Below are positions 6,513 through 12,651 of a stretch of 12,651 nucleotides of DNA, in pieces. The notes under the pieces were generated by a model. It saw only the letters and a program-made list of their open reading frames with translations, was not told the DNA's origin and made no database searches. Numbering within the stretch: position 1 is the first letter of the stretch; each line of letters opens with the position of its first letter. A program made the translations under genes and the position numbers. Origin of the DNA: Candidatus Bipolaricaulota bacterium (GTDB lineage Bacteria; Bipolaricaulota; Bipolaricaulia; RBG-16-55-9); NCBI GenBank assembly GCA_018609825.1, contig JAHEOA010000228.1, positions 1 through 12,651 of the forward strand. Direction: 5' to 3'.

Positions 6513-7410
6513 ACGTTCGCGTTGCGTTCGTTCGGCACCCTCGTTTCGGCTAAGTCGGGTGACGGTTGGCGCTGCCCGTCATCGGACGTGCCTCCTTCCT
6601 TCGTCAAAACCGTTGAGGTCGTCCGTCGTCGCTTGTCGGCTCAGCTGCCTCCAGGCTGTCTGGGGCCCCATGCGACCATGGGTGACCTCCTTCCCTCGCG
6701 GGTCGTTGCTTGCTCGGCCTGATGGATCGGCGGTGCCTCCTCAGTCGGGAACCGCGTGAGCCCGTTCGACAACTCCCATGCCGAGGCCCTCCGGCCGTTC
6801 ATCGCCCCTGCCATGGAGGCGGAACGGGGGAGCCGGCATGGCTGGGCCCGCCGGCCGGGTGAGCCGGGGGCAATCGTCACGACTTTGCCAACGTTGGCGT
6901 CGAGCGTTGCCTCGGCAACGGTCACGGCGAAGCGCGCGGCTTGATCGCGTAAGTTGGCGTGTTCATAGTGATTAAACCCTAAAGGAGAACGGAAAACCCG
7001 ACGATGCCTCCAACGACGTCGACAGGGGTCGTTTGACACCTGAGGAGTGGACGGGAGAGGTTGCGGAACCGACGTTCGGGAGCACGACTCAGATCCCGTC
7101 GTCAGGAGCCCCTCCGTGGCGCCTGATGGGGCCTATTCTCCATCGCGATCGGGCCGGCCCGAAAGGAGCCGGGCCCTTGCTCGATAGCGTCCGAGGATGG
7201 GGATCTTGCGCGGGACAAGCCCCCTTCCTGCAGGCCCAGCAAGGAGCGCAGAGGCTCCGAATGGGGCTTTGCCCTGCGCTTCTTCTACGTCAATCCCGAT
7301 GGGATGATGTAGGGGAAGCGTGGAAACGGTTGAGATGTGACACGCCCCAGGCTTCAGATCCAGCTCTGCTGGAGGGTTGGGACATCCGATGTTCGAGAAG
7401 CGGGAGTGAA
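6513..7410. other. Long stretch without a convincing gene
   Basis: Several frames are open here (6641-7039 minus, 6756-6944 plus, 7033-7557 plus), but none has an SD together with a recognisable protein. A perfect 12-bp palindrome, GCCAACGTTGGC, is at 6887-6898, and an AT-richer patch with AAAGGAG occurs near 6980. A start-less open segment at 7127-7312 ends in protein-like sequence (SEWGFALRFFYVNPDGMM), possibly a gene remnant. A small hairpin, TCCAGC-TCT-GCTGGA, is at 7359-7373. Confidence 0.4.
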
Positions 7411-7451
7411 GGGCGGCCTATGCCGGCTGTCGGTTGGGGCATAGGCCGCCC
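7411..7451 (-). terminator. Perfect 14-bp hairpin, terminator candidate
   Basis: GGGCGGCCTATGCC (7411-7424) pairs perfectly with GGCATAGGCCGCCC (7438-7451) around a 13-nt loop. It lies 86 nt beyond the stop codon of the minus-strand HTH coiled-coil gene, where a terminator is expected. No long U-run follows, only TT, so it would be a U-poor terminator, an mRNA 3'-end stabiliser, or an unrelated structured element. Confidence 0.5.
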
Positions 7452-7537
7452 CGATCACGGCGGTTGGCAAGACCTGCTGGATTCATTCCCTTGTGAAGAT
7501 GCCACAGACCCTGCAGGTTCGTCCGATCCGGATCGTG

Positions 7538-8194
7538 TCACGAGAACATGCGGCTGATCAGTTGGGGGACGTTGGCCAAGGCTTGACGCCAACGTGGGAG
7601 GTTTCCGTCGACGGCGACTTCGACGGGAACGTCCTGCGCGGGGGAGCCGTGCTCGGACGTGTGGCCGTCCGCATCGTGCGCGTTCCGCTCGGCGGTTGAG
7701 TCGATACCCATGCGGCCCTGATCCGCATGCCGCCCGTCGGTCTGTGCTTCCTGCGACCCCGTCTCTTCCTTGGGGGCTTCAAGCATGTATTGGACCTGTT
7801 CTTCCACTTCCGCCAAGCGCCCGTCGTGCTTGGAGATCGTTCGTTGCAGATCCGCTAGTCGCTTCTCATAGGTTTCTGACTGTTCCTCGAGTTCGGTCTC
7901 CAGTTCCTGAATCCGGTCCAAGAGGTCCTCGTCCACCTGGCCGTTTGATCCGGGGACATGGGACTGGAACTCCTCTTTGACCTGGTCGCCGGCCGCCTTG
8001 ATCGTGACGCTGTTCTCGCGTTCGACCTGGAGCAGGCGATCGAGCATCGCCCGTCCCTGTTCCGTGTACCGGGTCGCGTTCTCCTTGCCGTCATGCGTGT
8101 AGGCATCGATCAGCGGTTTCAACGCGGTCACGCGATCCCGGGCCTGCTTCGGGCTCAATCCGTACATCTTCGCAAGGGCTTTGATTGTGTACAT
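7538..8194 (-). CDS. Helix-turn-helix plus coiled-coil protein (RacA/KfrA-like architecture)
   Basis: A 218-residue protein. Residues 1-55 look like a MerR-type or winged helix-turn-helix (MYTIKALAKMYGLSPKQARDRV, then a predicted wing with RYTEQGRAML). Residues about 90-140 are a strongly charged coiled coil with regular hydrophobic spacing (LLDRIQELETELEEQ, LADLQRTISKHDGRLAEVEEQ). Residues 141-195 are a polar, disordered-looking linker. The end (PRWRQALANVPQLISRMFS) could be an amphipathic helix. This order resembles chromosome- or plasmid-organising proteins such as RacA and KfrA, but that rests on architecture, not visible homology; a simple regulator is equally possible. The ATG at 8194 fits the start of the HTH, though the SD is weak. 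It is divergent from the SprT-like gene. Confidence 0.78.
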   Translation of the reverse strand: MYTIKALAKMYGLSPKQARDRVTALKPLIDAYTHDGKENATRYTEQGRAMLDRLLQVERENSVTIKAAGDQVKEEFQSHVPGSNGQVDEDLLDRIQELETELEEQSETYEKRLADLQRTISKHDGRLAEVEEQVQYMLEAPKEETGSQEAQTDGRHADQGRMGIDSTAERNAHDADGHTSEHGSPAQDVPVEVAVDGNLPRWRQALANVPQLISRMFS

Positions 8195-8220
8195 GGTAAC
8201 GACAGAGTAATCGGCCGGTC

Positions 8221-8230
8221 ACGACGTCGT
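8221..8230. promoter_or_regulatory. 10-bp palindrome in the divergent intergenic region
   Basis: ACGACGTCGT, a perfect palindrome, lies 26 bp upstream of the HTH coiled-coil gene start and 146 bp from the SprT-like start. It could be an autoregulatory operator for the HTH protein. Short GC-rich palindromes also occur by chance. Confidence 0.22.
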
Positions 8231-8363
8231 AGAGGGGAGGCGTCCAGCCCGGCCTGGAAGTATGTCTTGCGACGTTGTGAACGGTGTGTCGACGTGAGCT
8301 CTCGGCGTGATGTACGCTACGCTTGCCGCGTGGTTCAGATCACGTTGGCATCCCTGATTCTCC

Positions 8364-8369
8364 AGGAGG
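8364..8369 (+). promoter_or_regulatory. Ribosome binding site deciding the GTG start of the SprT-like gene
   Basis: A perfect AGGAGG lies 7 nt before the GTG at 8377. It overrides the upstream in-frame start at 8323, whose extra residues do not look like family sequence. Confidence 0.85.
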
Positions 8370-8376
8370 CCCATCG

Positions 8377-8895
8377 GTGCAGACCTCACTGACGATCGAG
8401 GATCCGGATCACGTTCGGGCCCTCTACGATCATCTCAACAGCTGCTGGTGGAACGGCGAACTCCCCGAGCGACCGGTCCGGTGGAGCCGGCGCATGCACG
8501 CCGTGGCCGGCAAGTACTGGCGCTCGCGCGTGCGGGGCTGGGAGATCGTGCTCTCCGTGCCCTATCACCGGCACTTCCCGGATGAGGCGCTTGACACGCT
8601 CAAACACGAGATGGTCCACGTCTGGCAGCACATCCACGGACGACTGCGGCCGGGCGGGCCGCACCACGGCCCCGAGTTTCGGCGCGAGGCCGAGCGCGTG
8701 GGCGCTCCACGCCACTGCAGGCGCTATCCCGGCATGCACCGGCCCCTCAAGTACGAGTGGGCGTGCCCCCACTGCGGCCGCCGCACGCGGACGCGGATTC
8801 GGGGATCCTGGGCCTGTCGGGTCTGCTGCGATCGGCACAACGGGGGACGTCCCAGCCGTCGGTTCCGGCTGCGGCGGGTGCGGACGCTGGCGTGA
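8377..8895 (+). CDS. SprT-like zinc metalloprotein
   Basis: A 172-residue protein of the SprT/Spartan-like metallopeptidase family. The active-site motif HEMVH is at residues 77-81 (the HExxH zincin motif with Glu78 as catalytic base), and His97 in HHGPEF is the likely third zinc ligand. A C-terminal zinc ribbon follows: CPHC at 130-133 and CRVC at 147-150. An N-terminal helix (VRALYDHLNSCWWNGELP) matches the usual beginning of SprT domains. Eukaryotic Spartan degrades DNA-protein crosslinks; the roles of bacterial SprT proteins are less settled, so a DNA-repair role here is inference. The start is GTG with a perfect SD. Its stop codon lies 1 bp from that of the convergent 5-FCL-like gene. 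Confidence 0.92.
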   Translation: MQTSLTIEDPDHVRALYDHLNSCWWNGELPERPVRWSRRMHAVAGKYWRSRVRGWEIVLSVPYHRHFPDEALDTLKHEMVHVWQHIHGRLRPGGPHHGPEFRREAERVGAPRHCRRYPGMHRPLKYEWACPHCGRRTRTRIRGSWACRVCCDRHNGGRPSRRFRLRRVRTLA

Positions 8896-8896
8896 C

Positions 8897-9529
8897 TCAT
8901 CGGGACTCGGGGGCGACGCGGATCACGCGCTCCGGCGTCACGACCAGTGACACGCGGCGATCGTGGGGCTCAGTGGGCACCGCGTCGACCAGTTGGAGCT
9001 CGTGGATCGTGGTGACGATCGGGGTCGCGGCGCCGAGCAGCCCGCGGCTGGCCAGCAGCTCCAGCTCCCGGTCGCCGTAGCCGTGCCCCTTGCCGAGCCG
9101 ACCGCCCCACTCATCGACCGCCACCGAGCCCTTGATCACCAGATCGGCTGCCGGCAGGTCGCCGGCGTCGACGGGCTGACCGAACCGGGACATCCCCTTG
9201 ATCGTCGTCGCCTCGCGCGCGTGGCCCTTGAGGCGGGCGGGATCGAGCCGCAGGAACGTGTCGGGTTGGCGCGGGGCGGCCATGAGGAGCACCTTGCCGT
9301 CCTCCAGCGCGTACTGGCGCGCCCGCCGTTGGGCGTAGTCCGGGTTGGCGTAGGCGACGCGAGCGCTCTGCCATTCGGGGGTGGTGCGGAGCCGATCCGC
9401 GGCCGCGTCGGAGCCGACGAAGTTGGGGATGAAGTCGCGCTCCTTGAACGGGAACGCCTGCTGGCCTTGGTCCCGGAGGCTCTGCCAAACGTGCTCGCGG
9501 ATCGCCTGCTTGGCCGAGAGCGCACTCAT
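8897..9529 (-). CDS. 5-formyltetrahydrofolate cyclo-ligase family protein
   Basis: A 210-residue protein of the 5-FCL (MTHFS) superfamily, closest in style to the longer archaeal-type branch. Visible features are the helix SAKQAIREHVWQSL, IPNFVGSDAAADRLRTTPEW (about 34-53), the VLLMAAPRQPDTFLRLDP strand-loop, and the nucleotide-binding signature GRLGKGHGYGD at about 143-153. Classical enzymes convert 5-formyl-THF to 5,10-methenyl-THF with ATP; members of this branch may act on other substrates, so the exact reaction is not assured. ATG 9529 is preferred over an upstream start at 9592 because the family helix begins there, with a GAGG about 12 nt upstream. It converges on the SprT-like gene with the two stops 1 bp apart. 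Confidence 0.88.
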   Translation of the reverse strand: MSALSAKQAIREHVWQSLRDQGQQAFPFKERDFIPNFVGSDAAADRLRTTPEWQSARVAYANPDYAQRRARQYALEDGKVLLMAAPRQPDTFLRLDPARLKGHAREATTIKGMSRFGQPVDAGDLPAADLVIKGSVAVDEWGGRLGKGHGYGDRELELLASRGLLGAATPIVTTIHELQLVDAVPTEPHDRRVSLVVTPERVIRVAPESR

Positions 9530-9683
9530 GGGGATGGCCTCGCTTTCGGGCGGCACCCGCCCCCAGGATACCTTGCCCGACCTCGCGGACAAGCGACGGG
9601 CCTACGCAGTCCGACGGGATGCGTCCGTCCGGGCGCTGTCGTCTTGGGGCCCCGCGGGCGGGGCGTGCCCCATGCCATTGGGG

Positions 9684-9715
9684 CCCCCGAGAGAGATCGG
9701 GACCTCTCTCGGGGG
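9684..9715 (-). terminator. Perfect 12-bp hairpin after the three-gene cassette
   Basis: CCCCCGAGAGAG (9684-9695) and CTCTCTCGGGGG (9704-9715) form perfect arms with an 8-nt loop. It lies 48 nt past the last stop (9764) of the minus-strand cassette and upstream of the 5-FCL-like gene on the same strand. This is the expected place for a terminator, although no U-run follows on either strand. Confidence 0.5.
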
Positions 9716-9763
9716 AAGCCAGGGGGAACACGCCCGTGCTTGATGCGCTGTCTCGGTCGTTGC

Positions 9764-10123
9764 TCAGGCGACCGCCGTGGTCGCCTCTTCGGGCAAATCT
9801 TCCGTCGGATGGGCGGGGTCGACCCGGGTATGGGAGTTCAACAAGGCTCGACTGATGTCGTGCAGCGCTTCGTGTTGGGCTGAGATCTCGGCCATCAGAC
9901 GGTCGAAGACGTCGGCCGTTGTCGCGTCGTAGATCAATTCGTCGGCGGTCTCCGGATCGTTGAGCTCGCGGTTCAGCTCTTGGAGGAAGAGCTGGTAGAT
10001 GGAGCGCTTGGCGGCCACGACCTCCTCGGCGTGTCGGCCGCGAACGTGCTCCGGTCGAATGTTGCGTGCAAAGCCGTTTATTTTGTTGTAGGCAGCCAAG
10101 ATGACCGTCCGGCGTTCCAGCAT
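9764..10123 (-). CDS. Hypothetical helical protein, 119 aa (third gene of cassette)
   Basis: I do not recognise this protein. It starts MLERRTVILAAYNKINGF and is almost all predicted helix (AKRSIYQLFLQELNREL; VFDRLMAEISAQHEALHDISRALL), with a loose acidic tail (EDLPEEATTAVA). It has no cysteines, signal peptide or membrane segment; the pattern suits a small helical-bundle adaptor or dimer. The ATG at 10123 is preferred because GAGAGGAG (10132-10139) lies 8 nt upstream; a GTG at 10141 would overlap that SD. The SD overlaps the stop of the gene before it, indicating one operon with likely coupled translation. Confidence 0.72.
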   Translation of the reverse strand: MLERRTVILAAYNKINGFARNIRPEHVRGRHAEEVVAAKRSIYQLFLQELNRELNDPETADELIYDATTADVFDRLMAEISAQHEALHDISRALLNSHTRVDPAHPTEDLPEEATTAVA

Positions 10124-10137
10124 CCCTCTCACTCCTC

Positions 10138-10449
10138 TCACTCACTTAGGCACGTCGGCTGGTAAAGGGCCCCATCGTAAAACATGGTGCTCTGAAACGC
10201 GGTGATGACATCTGCGACCTCCCCAGCCCTGACGACGGTTGTGCGGCACCGGATCCGAGAAATCTCGATTTGGGGGAGGCGGCCGCCGATGGACAACGCA
10301 GCATGGGCCCAATCGATGCGATTTATCGCGATTGAGCGGGTGCCGTTGACGGAGGTGGAGGGGTGGGGCCAGTGGGCGTTGAGGCATGGGTTCCGGCGTG
10401 CGGCGCTGAGGTCATATTGATCACCTGGCCAGATGCCGGCCGCGATCAC
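10138..10449 (-). CDS. Hypothetical protein, 103 aa (second gene of cassette)
   Basis: The family is not recognised. The last 60 residues look protein-like (DWAHAALSIGGRLPQIEISRIRC, then VVRAGEVADVITAFQSTMFYDGALY), probably mixed beta and alpha. The first 40 residues are less convincing. The only start, GTG at 10449, has no SD but lies 24 nt after the stop of the nuclease-like gene, so coupled translation could serve it. It ends 14 nt before the next start. Spacing is the main support; an overlong N terminus or a partly decayed gene cannot be excluded. Confidence 0.5.
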   Translation of the reverse strand: MIAAGIWPGDQYDLSAARRNPCLNAHWPHPSTSVNGTRSIAINRIDWAHAALSIGGRLPQIEISRIRCRTTVVRAGEVADVITAFQSTMFYDGALYQPTCLSE

Positions 10450-10473
10450 TCGAGAGCTGGGCAGGCTCGGCGT

Positions 10474-11205
10474 TCAGTCGTGGGGCCAACCGTAGAGAAT
10501 GCCGGATCGGTTACGGCTCAATGCGTCAATGGCCCCGCATTCACGCATCACGTAAGCCATCTTTTGAGCCAGCCCTCGGGAAACGGCCAGGCCACTGGCC
10601 AGATCGGCCGTCGTGAACCGGCGGGGCAGCGTCTCGGGGAGCAGCTCGCGCAAGGAAGCGAGCGTGTCGATGGGATGGCGCTCCCGAACGCCCAACAGCC
10701 GACGCTCCTCGATCACCCAGCCTCGGCGGCGCCAGCCACGCCGCCCGTCGAAGCGGCGGACTTCCTCTTCCTGGATCAACAGGATGTCCAGGCTGAGGTT
10801 CGGGTGGCCGATCAGGGGGGCGATGCTGACCCACTCGCGGAACGCGTCGATGCGCGTGCCCCGCTTGGGCGACTTCCGGCGTTTCTGCGGGGGGCCGTTG
10901 CGCGGGGCCAGCTTCACCAGCCATTTCTCCGCGGGGATCGGCGTGACCACGCGGACGGAATGGTGGGCCAACAGGCGCTCCAGCTTGGGCCGGATGGTGC
11001 CGAGCCGTCCGGTCTGGATCTCGATGAGCAGGGCATCGGAGGAGGGTTCGGGCCGGGGCCGGAGGAGGTCGACGACGAAGCCGTCGACGCGCGCTTCCGG
11101 GCGATCGCCGTCTCGGGCGTACCAGGCCTTCAGGGCCGCGTGGAGCGGCTTCTCGTTCAGCGTGCCGATGCGGGGGTCGGCCTCGGATGGGGGCTCGGGG
11201 GCCAT
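10474..11205 (-). CDS. Putative PD-(D/E)XK-like nuclease-fold protein with C-terminal winged helix
   Basis: A 243-residue protein of a conserved but uncharacterised family (I believe the one annotated DUF8091, though I am unsure of the number). The N-terminal part reads GTLNEKPLHAALKAWY (14-29), then VDGFVVDLL (40-48) and LLIEIQTG (59-66). Glu18, Asp46 and Glu62-x-Gln64, on a helix-strand-strand pattern, match the layout of PD-(D/E)XK nucleases with Gln in place of Lys; this is my inference. The middle has a basic KRRKSPKRG stretch and EEEVRRFDGRRGWRRRGW. Residues about 185-240 (RRFTTADLASGLAVSRGLAQKMAYVM) form a winged-helix-like domain. ATG 11205 is chosen because family similarity begins just after it; upstream in-frame sequence looks non-coding. 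It is the first gene of a three-gene cassette. Confidence 0.83.
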   Translation of the reverse strand: MAPEPPSEADPRIGTLNEKPLHAALKAWYARDGDRPEARVDGFVVDLLRPRPEPSSDALLIEIQTGRLGTIRPKLERLLAHHSVRVVTPIPAEKWLVKLAPRNGPPQKRRKSPKRGTRIDAFREWVSIAPLIGHPNLSLDILLIQEEEVRRFDGRRGWRRRGWVIEERRLLGVRERHPIDTLASLRELLPETLPRRFTTADLASGLAVSRGLAQKMAYVMRECGAIDALSRNRSGILYGWPHD

Positions 11206-11415
11206 GGTGGGGAGCGGGGTGCCTCCATTCTCCGCGGTGCAACGGCGGCAGCGACGACCCCAAGCGTAGGCCCAGTCTGGATGTGACGTCAAATACCCGG
11301 TGTTGGGGTTGGCAAGCGTCCGGGCGGGGCGCGGAGGAGGGCAATCATGCAGGGGCCGGGATGGCCATCCGGGCCCGCTCGGGGTCGGCGATCGACGTAT
11401 GGCGCTGGAGGGCAA

Positions 11416-11451
11416 GGTAGGCGGCAGGCGGGGTGCCTACCCCGCCTGCCG
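11416..11451. repeat. 12-bp GC hairpin with a competing 7-bp stem
   Basis: Stem B pairs CGGCAGGCGGGG (11422-11433) with CCCCGCCTGCCG (11440-11451) perfectly around a 6-nt loop. Stem A pairs GGTAGGC (11416-11422) with GCCTACC (11435-11441). The two share bases, so only one can form. It lies about 300 nt past the polymerase stop and 210 nt before the nuclease-like gene on the minus strand. Confidence 0.75.
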
Positions 11452-11576
11452 GGGAATGTTTGGCGTCTTCCTGGGCGATCATTCCGGGTTCGGGTTAGCC
11501 AGCGGCGTCCGGCCGTGGGAGCTTGCAACCCCGCAGCCGTGTCGGCCTCGCTGGACGGACCCCGGGTCATGGGACA

Positions 11577-11596
11577 TGATCGCCCGGGCGCGATCA
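11577..11596. repeat. Inverted repeat TGATCGC-CCGGGC-GCGATCA
   Basis: Perfect 7-bp arms with a 6-bp centre, in the intergenic stretch 150 bp beyond the polymerase stop on the minus strand. It could be an operator or a weak hairpin. Nothing nearby decides between them. Confidence 0.35.
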
Positions 11597-11745
11597 GCGT
11601 CTTCTACGGTACGGCCACATGGGGGCTTGCCCGAGGACGGGTGTCCGATATGAACGGCCCGCTACGTCCGGCTGTGAGGTGTCGGACGTCGTCACCATGC
11701 CCGTGGCCCTCTTCGGGAACGCTTGACAGAAGCGAAGTGGGCTCG

Positions 11746-12651
11746 TCAGGCGGGCTGCAGGTCGCGGTACATCCCGCGGTTGGCCGCGTGCACCGTCACC
11801 TTCCGTTGTCCCTCGTGGAGCCCGCCGAAATAGACCGACAGGTCGCCGAAGCGATCGTTGATCGTGTCCATGGCGTCGATGAGCCGGTGGCGGGCCCGGC
11901 TCTGCTCAAACAAGGGCAACGGCTGGCGGGACCGATCATACAACTTGGAGACGGAGACCCCGATGTACTGGATCTCCTGGGGCAGTCGAGCTTGCCGATC
12001 GAGCGCCTCGGCGATCCGCCGGCAGGCCTCGAAGACGACCTTCTCGTCGTCCGTGGCGACGGGGAGACAACGCTGTTTGGAGCTGCCCCAGCCGTCGGCG
12101 GATTCGACGCTCAGGTGGACGACCCGGGCCGCGTTGCCGTGCGAGCGCATGCGGCGCGTGACCATGTGGCACAGGACCTGGAGCCAATCTTGGGCCCCCG
12201 CGAAGTCGGGCCACGGCCAGGGCAGGACGCGGCCGTGGTCGAATCCCTGCCGCGGAGGGGCGCCGCCCGCCTGGAACGGCACGGGATCTTTCCCTTGGCC
12301 GATCAGGTGGAGGAAGTAGCCGTTGATCCCGAAGGCCTGCCGGAGCTTCATGACGTCGGCACGGCCCAGGTCGGCCAGGGTTCGGATGCCCATCGCCGCA
12401 AGCCGGGCCTTGGTCCGCCCCGCGATGCCGCACGCCTCGTCGACCGCCAGCGTCTCCAGCCAGTCCTGGAGCTCATGATTACGAATCTGAACGAGGCCAT
12501 CGGGTTTCTTTTGTTCGCCGGCCAGCTTGGCGATGACTTTGCTGGGGCCGACCCCGATCGAGACCGTCATCCATACCCCCAGGCGTTCACGAACCTCTCG
12601 CTTGATGCGTTCCGCTGCCCAGATGGGATCGCCCAACTGGCAGAGCAGGTA
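11746..12651 (-). CDS. Y-family DNA polymerase (DinB/UmuC-like), N terminus beyond window
   Basis: The last 301 residues of a translesion DNA polymerase; the frame is open to the window edge, so the palm residues DxD and SxDEA are not visible. Seen in order are the palm/fingers motif TVSIGVGPSKVIAKLAGEQK followed by KPDGL, the thumb helix-hairpin-helix (CGIAGRTKARLAAMGIRTLADL), and a little-finger domain (VVHLSVESADGW; YIGVSVSKLYD). A QPLPLF segment (encoded at about 11908-11925) resembles the sliding-clamp-binding motif. The ending, IDAMDTINDRFGDLSVYFG, is typical of this family. Such enzymes copy past damaged bases with low fidelity and are often SOS-induced; any LexA box would lie outside the window. 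DinB versus UmuC cannot be decided without the N terminus. Confidence 0.93.
   Translation of the reverse strand, partial: YLLCQLGDPIWAAERIKREVRERLGVWMTVSIGVGPSKVIAKLAGEQKKPDGLVQIRNHELQDWLETLAVDEACGIAGRTKARLAAMGIRTLADLGRADVMKLRQAFGINGYFLHLIGQGKDPVPFQAGGAPPRQGFDHGRVLPWPWPDFAGAQDWLQVLCHMVTRRMRSHGNAARVVHLSVESADGWGSSKQRCLPVATDDEKVVFEACRRIAEALDRQARLPQEIQYIGVSVSKLYDRSRQPLPLFEQSRARHRLIDAMDTINDRFGDLSVYFGGLHEGQRKVTVHAANRGMYRDLQPA

Larger units (their letters stand above)
11206..11745. other. Intergenic stretch with structured repeats
   Basis: No convincing gene is present; the plus-strand frame 11300-11653 has no SD or recognisable motif. The stretch holds a strong hairpin with alternative pairing (11416-11451) and an inverted repeat at 11577-11596. 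It lies between the polymerase gene and the nuclease-like cassette, both minus strand, so it should hold the polymerase terminator and the cassette promoter. No clear -35/-10 pair for the cassette was found. Confidence 0.5.

Noticed and set aside
6641..7039. 132-codon minus-strand frame with a protein-like stretch (HANLRDQAARFAVTVAEATL)
   Set aside because: The start is a GTG without a usable SD, and both ends look non-coding. It may be a remnant but cannot be supported as a gene.
7033..7557. 174-codon plus-strand frame
   Set aside because: It has no recognisable protein pattern, its low-complexity product reads like translated non-coding GC-rich DNA, and it overlaps the 14-bp hairpin and the end of the HTH coiled-coil gene.
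8963..9883. 306-codon plus-strand frame
   Set aside because: It is antisense to the 5-FCL-like gene and the end of the cassette, with no SD or recognisable motif.
10363..11286. 307-codon plus-strand frame
   Set aside because: It is antisense to the nuclease-like gene, which has a conserved family pattern on the minus strand.
1..12651. tRNA genes, rRNA or CRISPR arrays
   Set aside because: I looked for T-loop GTTCRA signatures within cloverleaf spacing and for evenly spaced direct repeats, and found none that hold up by eye.

Overview
This is a GC-rich bacterial window. Almost every real gene carries long antisense shadow frames, so calls rest on recognisable protein motifs, Shine-Dalgarno (SD) sequences and gene spacing. 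The organism cannot be fixed from sequence alone. The mix of an archaeal-type 5-formyl-THF cyclo-ligase relative, a 'GTLNEK...' family protein I associate with Chloroflexota-like bacteria, DUF72 and a Y-family polymerase would fit a Chloroflexota/Thermomicrobia-type genome. That is a low-confidence guess. The setting looks accessory: a stand-alone DnaA-like initiator with no dnaN or recF nearby, a decayed tyrosine recombinase beside it, small DNA-binding proteins, and several long stretches without convincing genes.

Layout. 32-2010 (minus strand): a VOC/glyoxalase-fold protein, a 61-residue zinc-binding mini-protein and a DUF72 (YecE-like) protein. 2011-3564: a poorly coding stretch with a 16-nt-arm inverted repeat and a palindrome, then an unknown 101-aa protein (+) converging on a ribbon-helix-helix protein (-). 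3773-5318: a frameshifted tyrosine recombinase remnant lacking its nucleophile, then a DnaA homologue that starts directly at the AAA+ domain, with a visible promoter and an inverted repeat in its leader. 5806-6436: an unknown 111-aa protein (+), facing a micro-ORF and a small gene broken by a 13-bp tandem duplication (-). 6437-7537: more than 1 kb with no convincing gene, ending in a perfect 14-bp hairpin.

7538-8895: a helix-turn-helix plus coiled-coil protein (-) divergent from a SprT-like zinc metalloprotein (+). 8897-9529: a 5-FCL-like protein whose stop codon is 1 bp from that of the SprT gene. 9764-11205: a tight three-gene minus-strand cassette with spacers of 24 and 14 nt. Its first gene looks like a PD-(D/E)XK-type nuclease fold with a C-terminal winged helix; the other two are small and unrecognised; it is followed by a perfect 12-bp hairpin. 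11206-11745: non-coding, with a hairpin that has two mutually exclusive foldings. 11746 to the end: the C-terminal part of a Y-family translesion polymerase.

No complete known defence, secretion or metabolic system is present. The best candidates for something undescribed are the domain I-less DnaA, the three-gene nuclease-like cassette, and the small gene interrupted by a 13-bp duplication.
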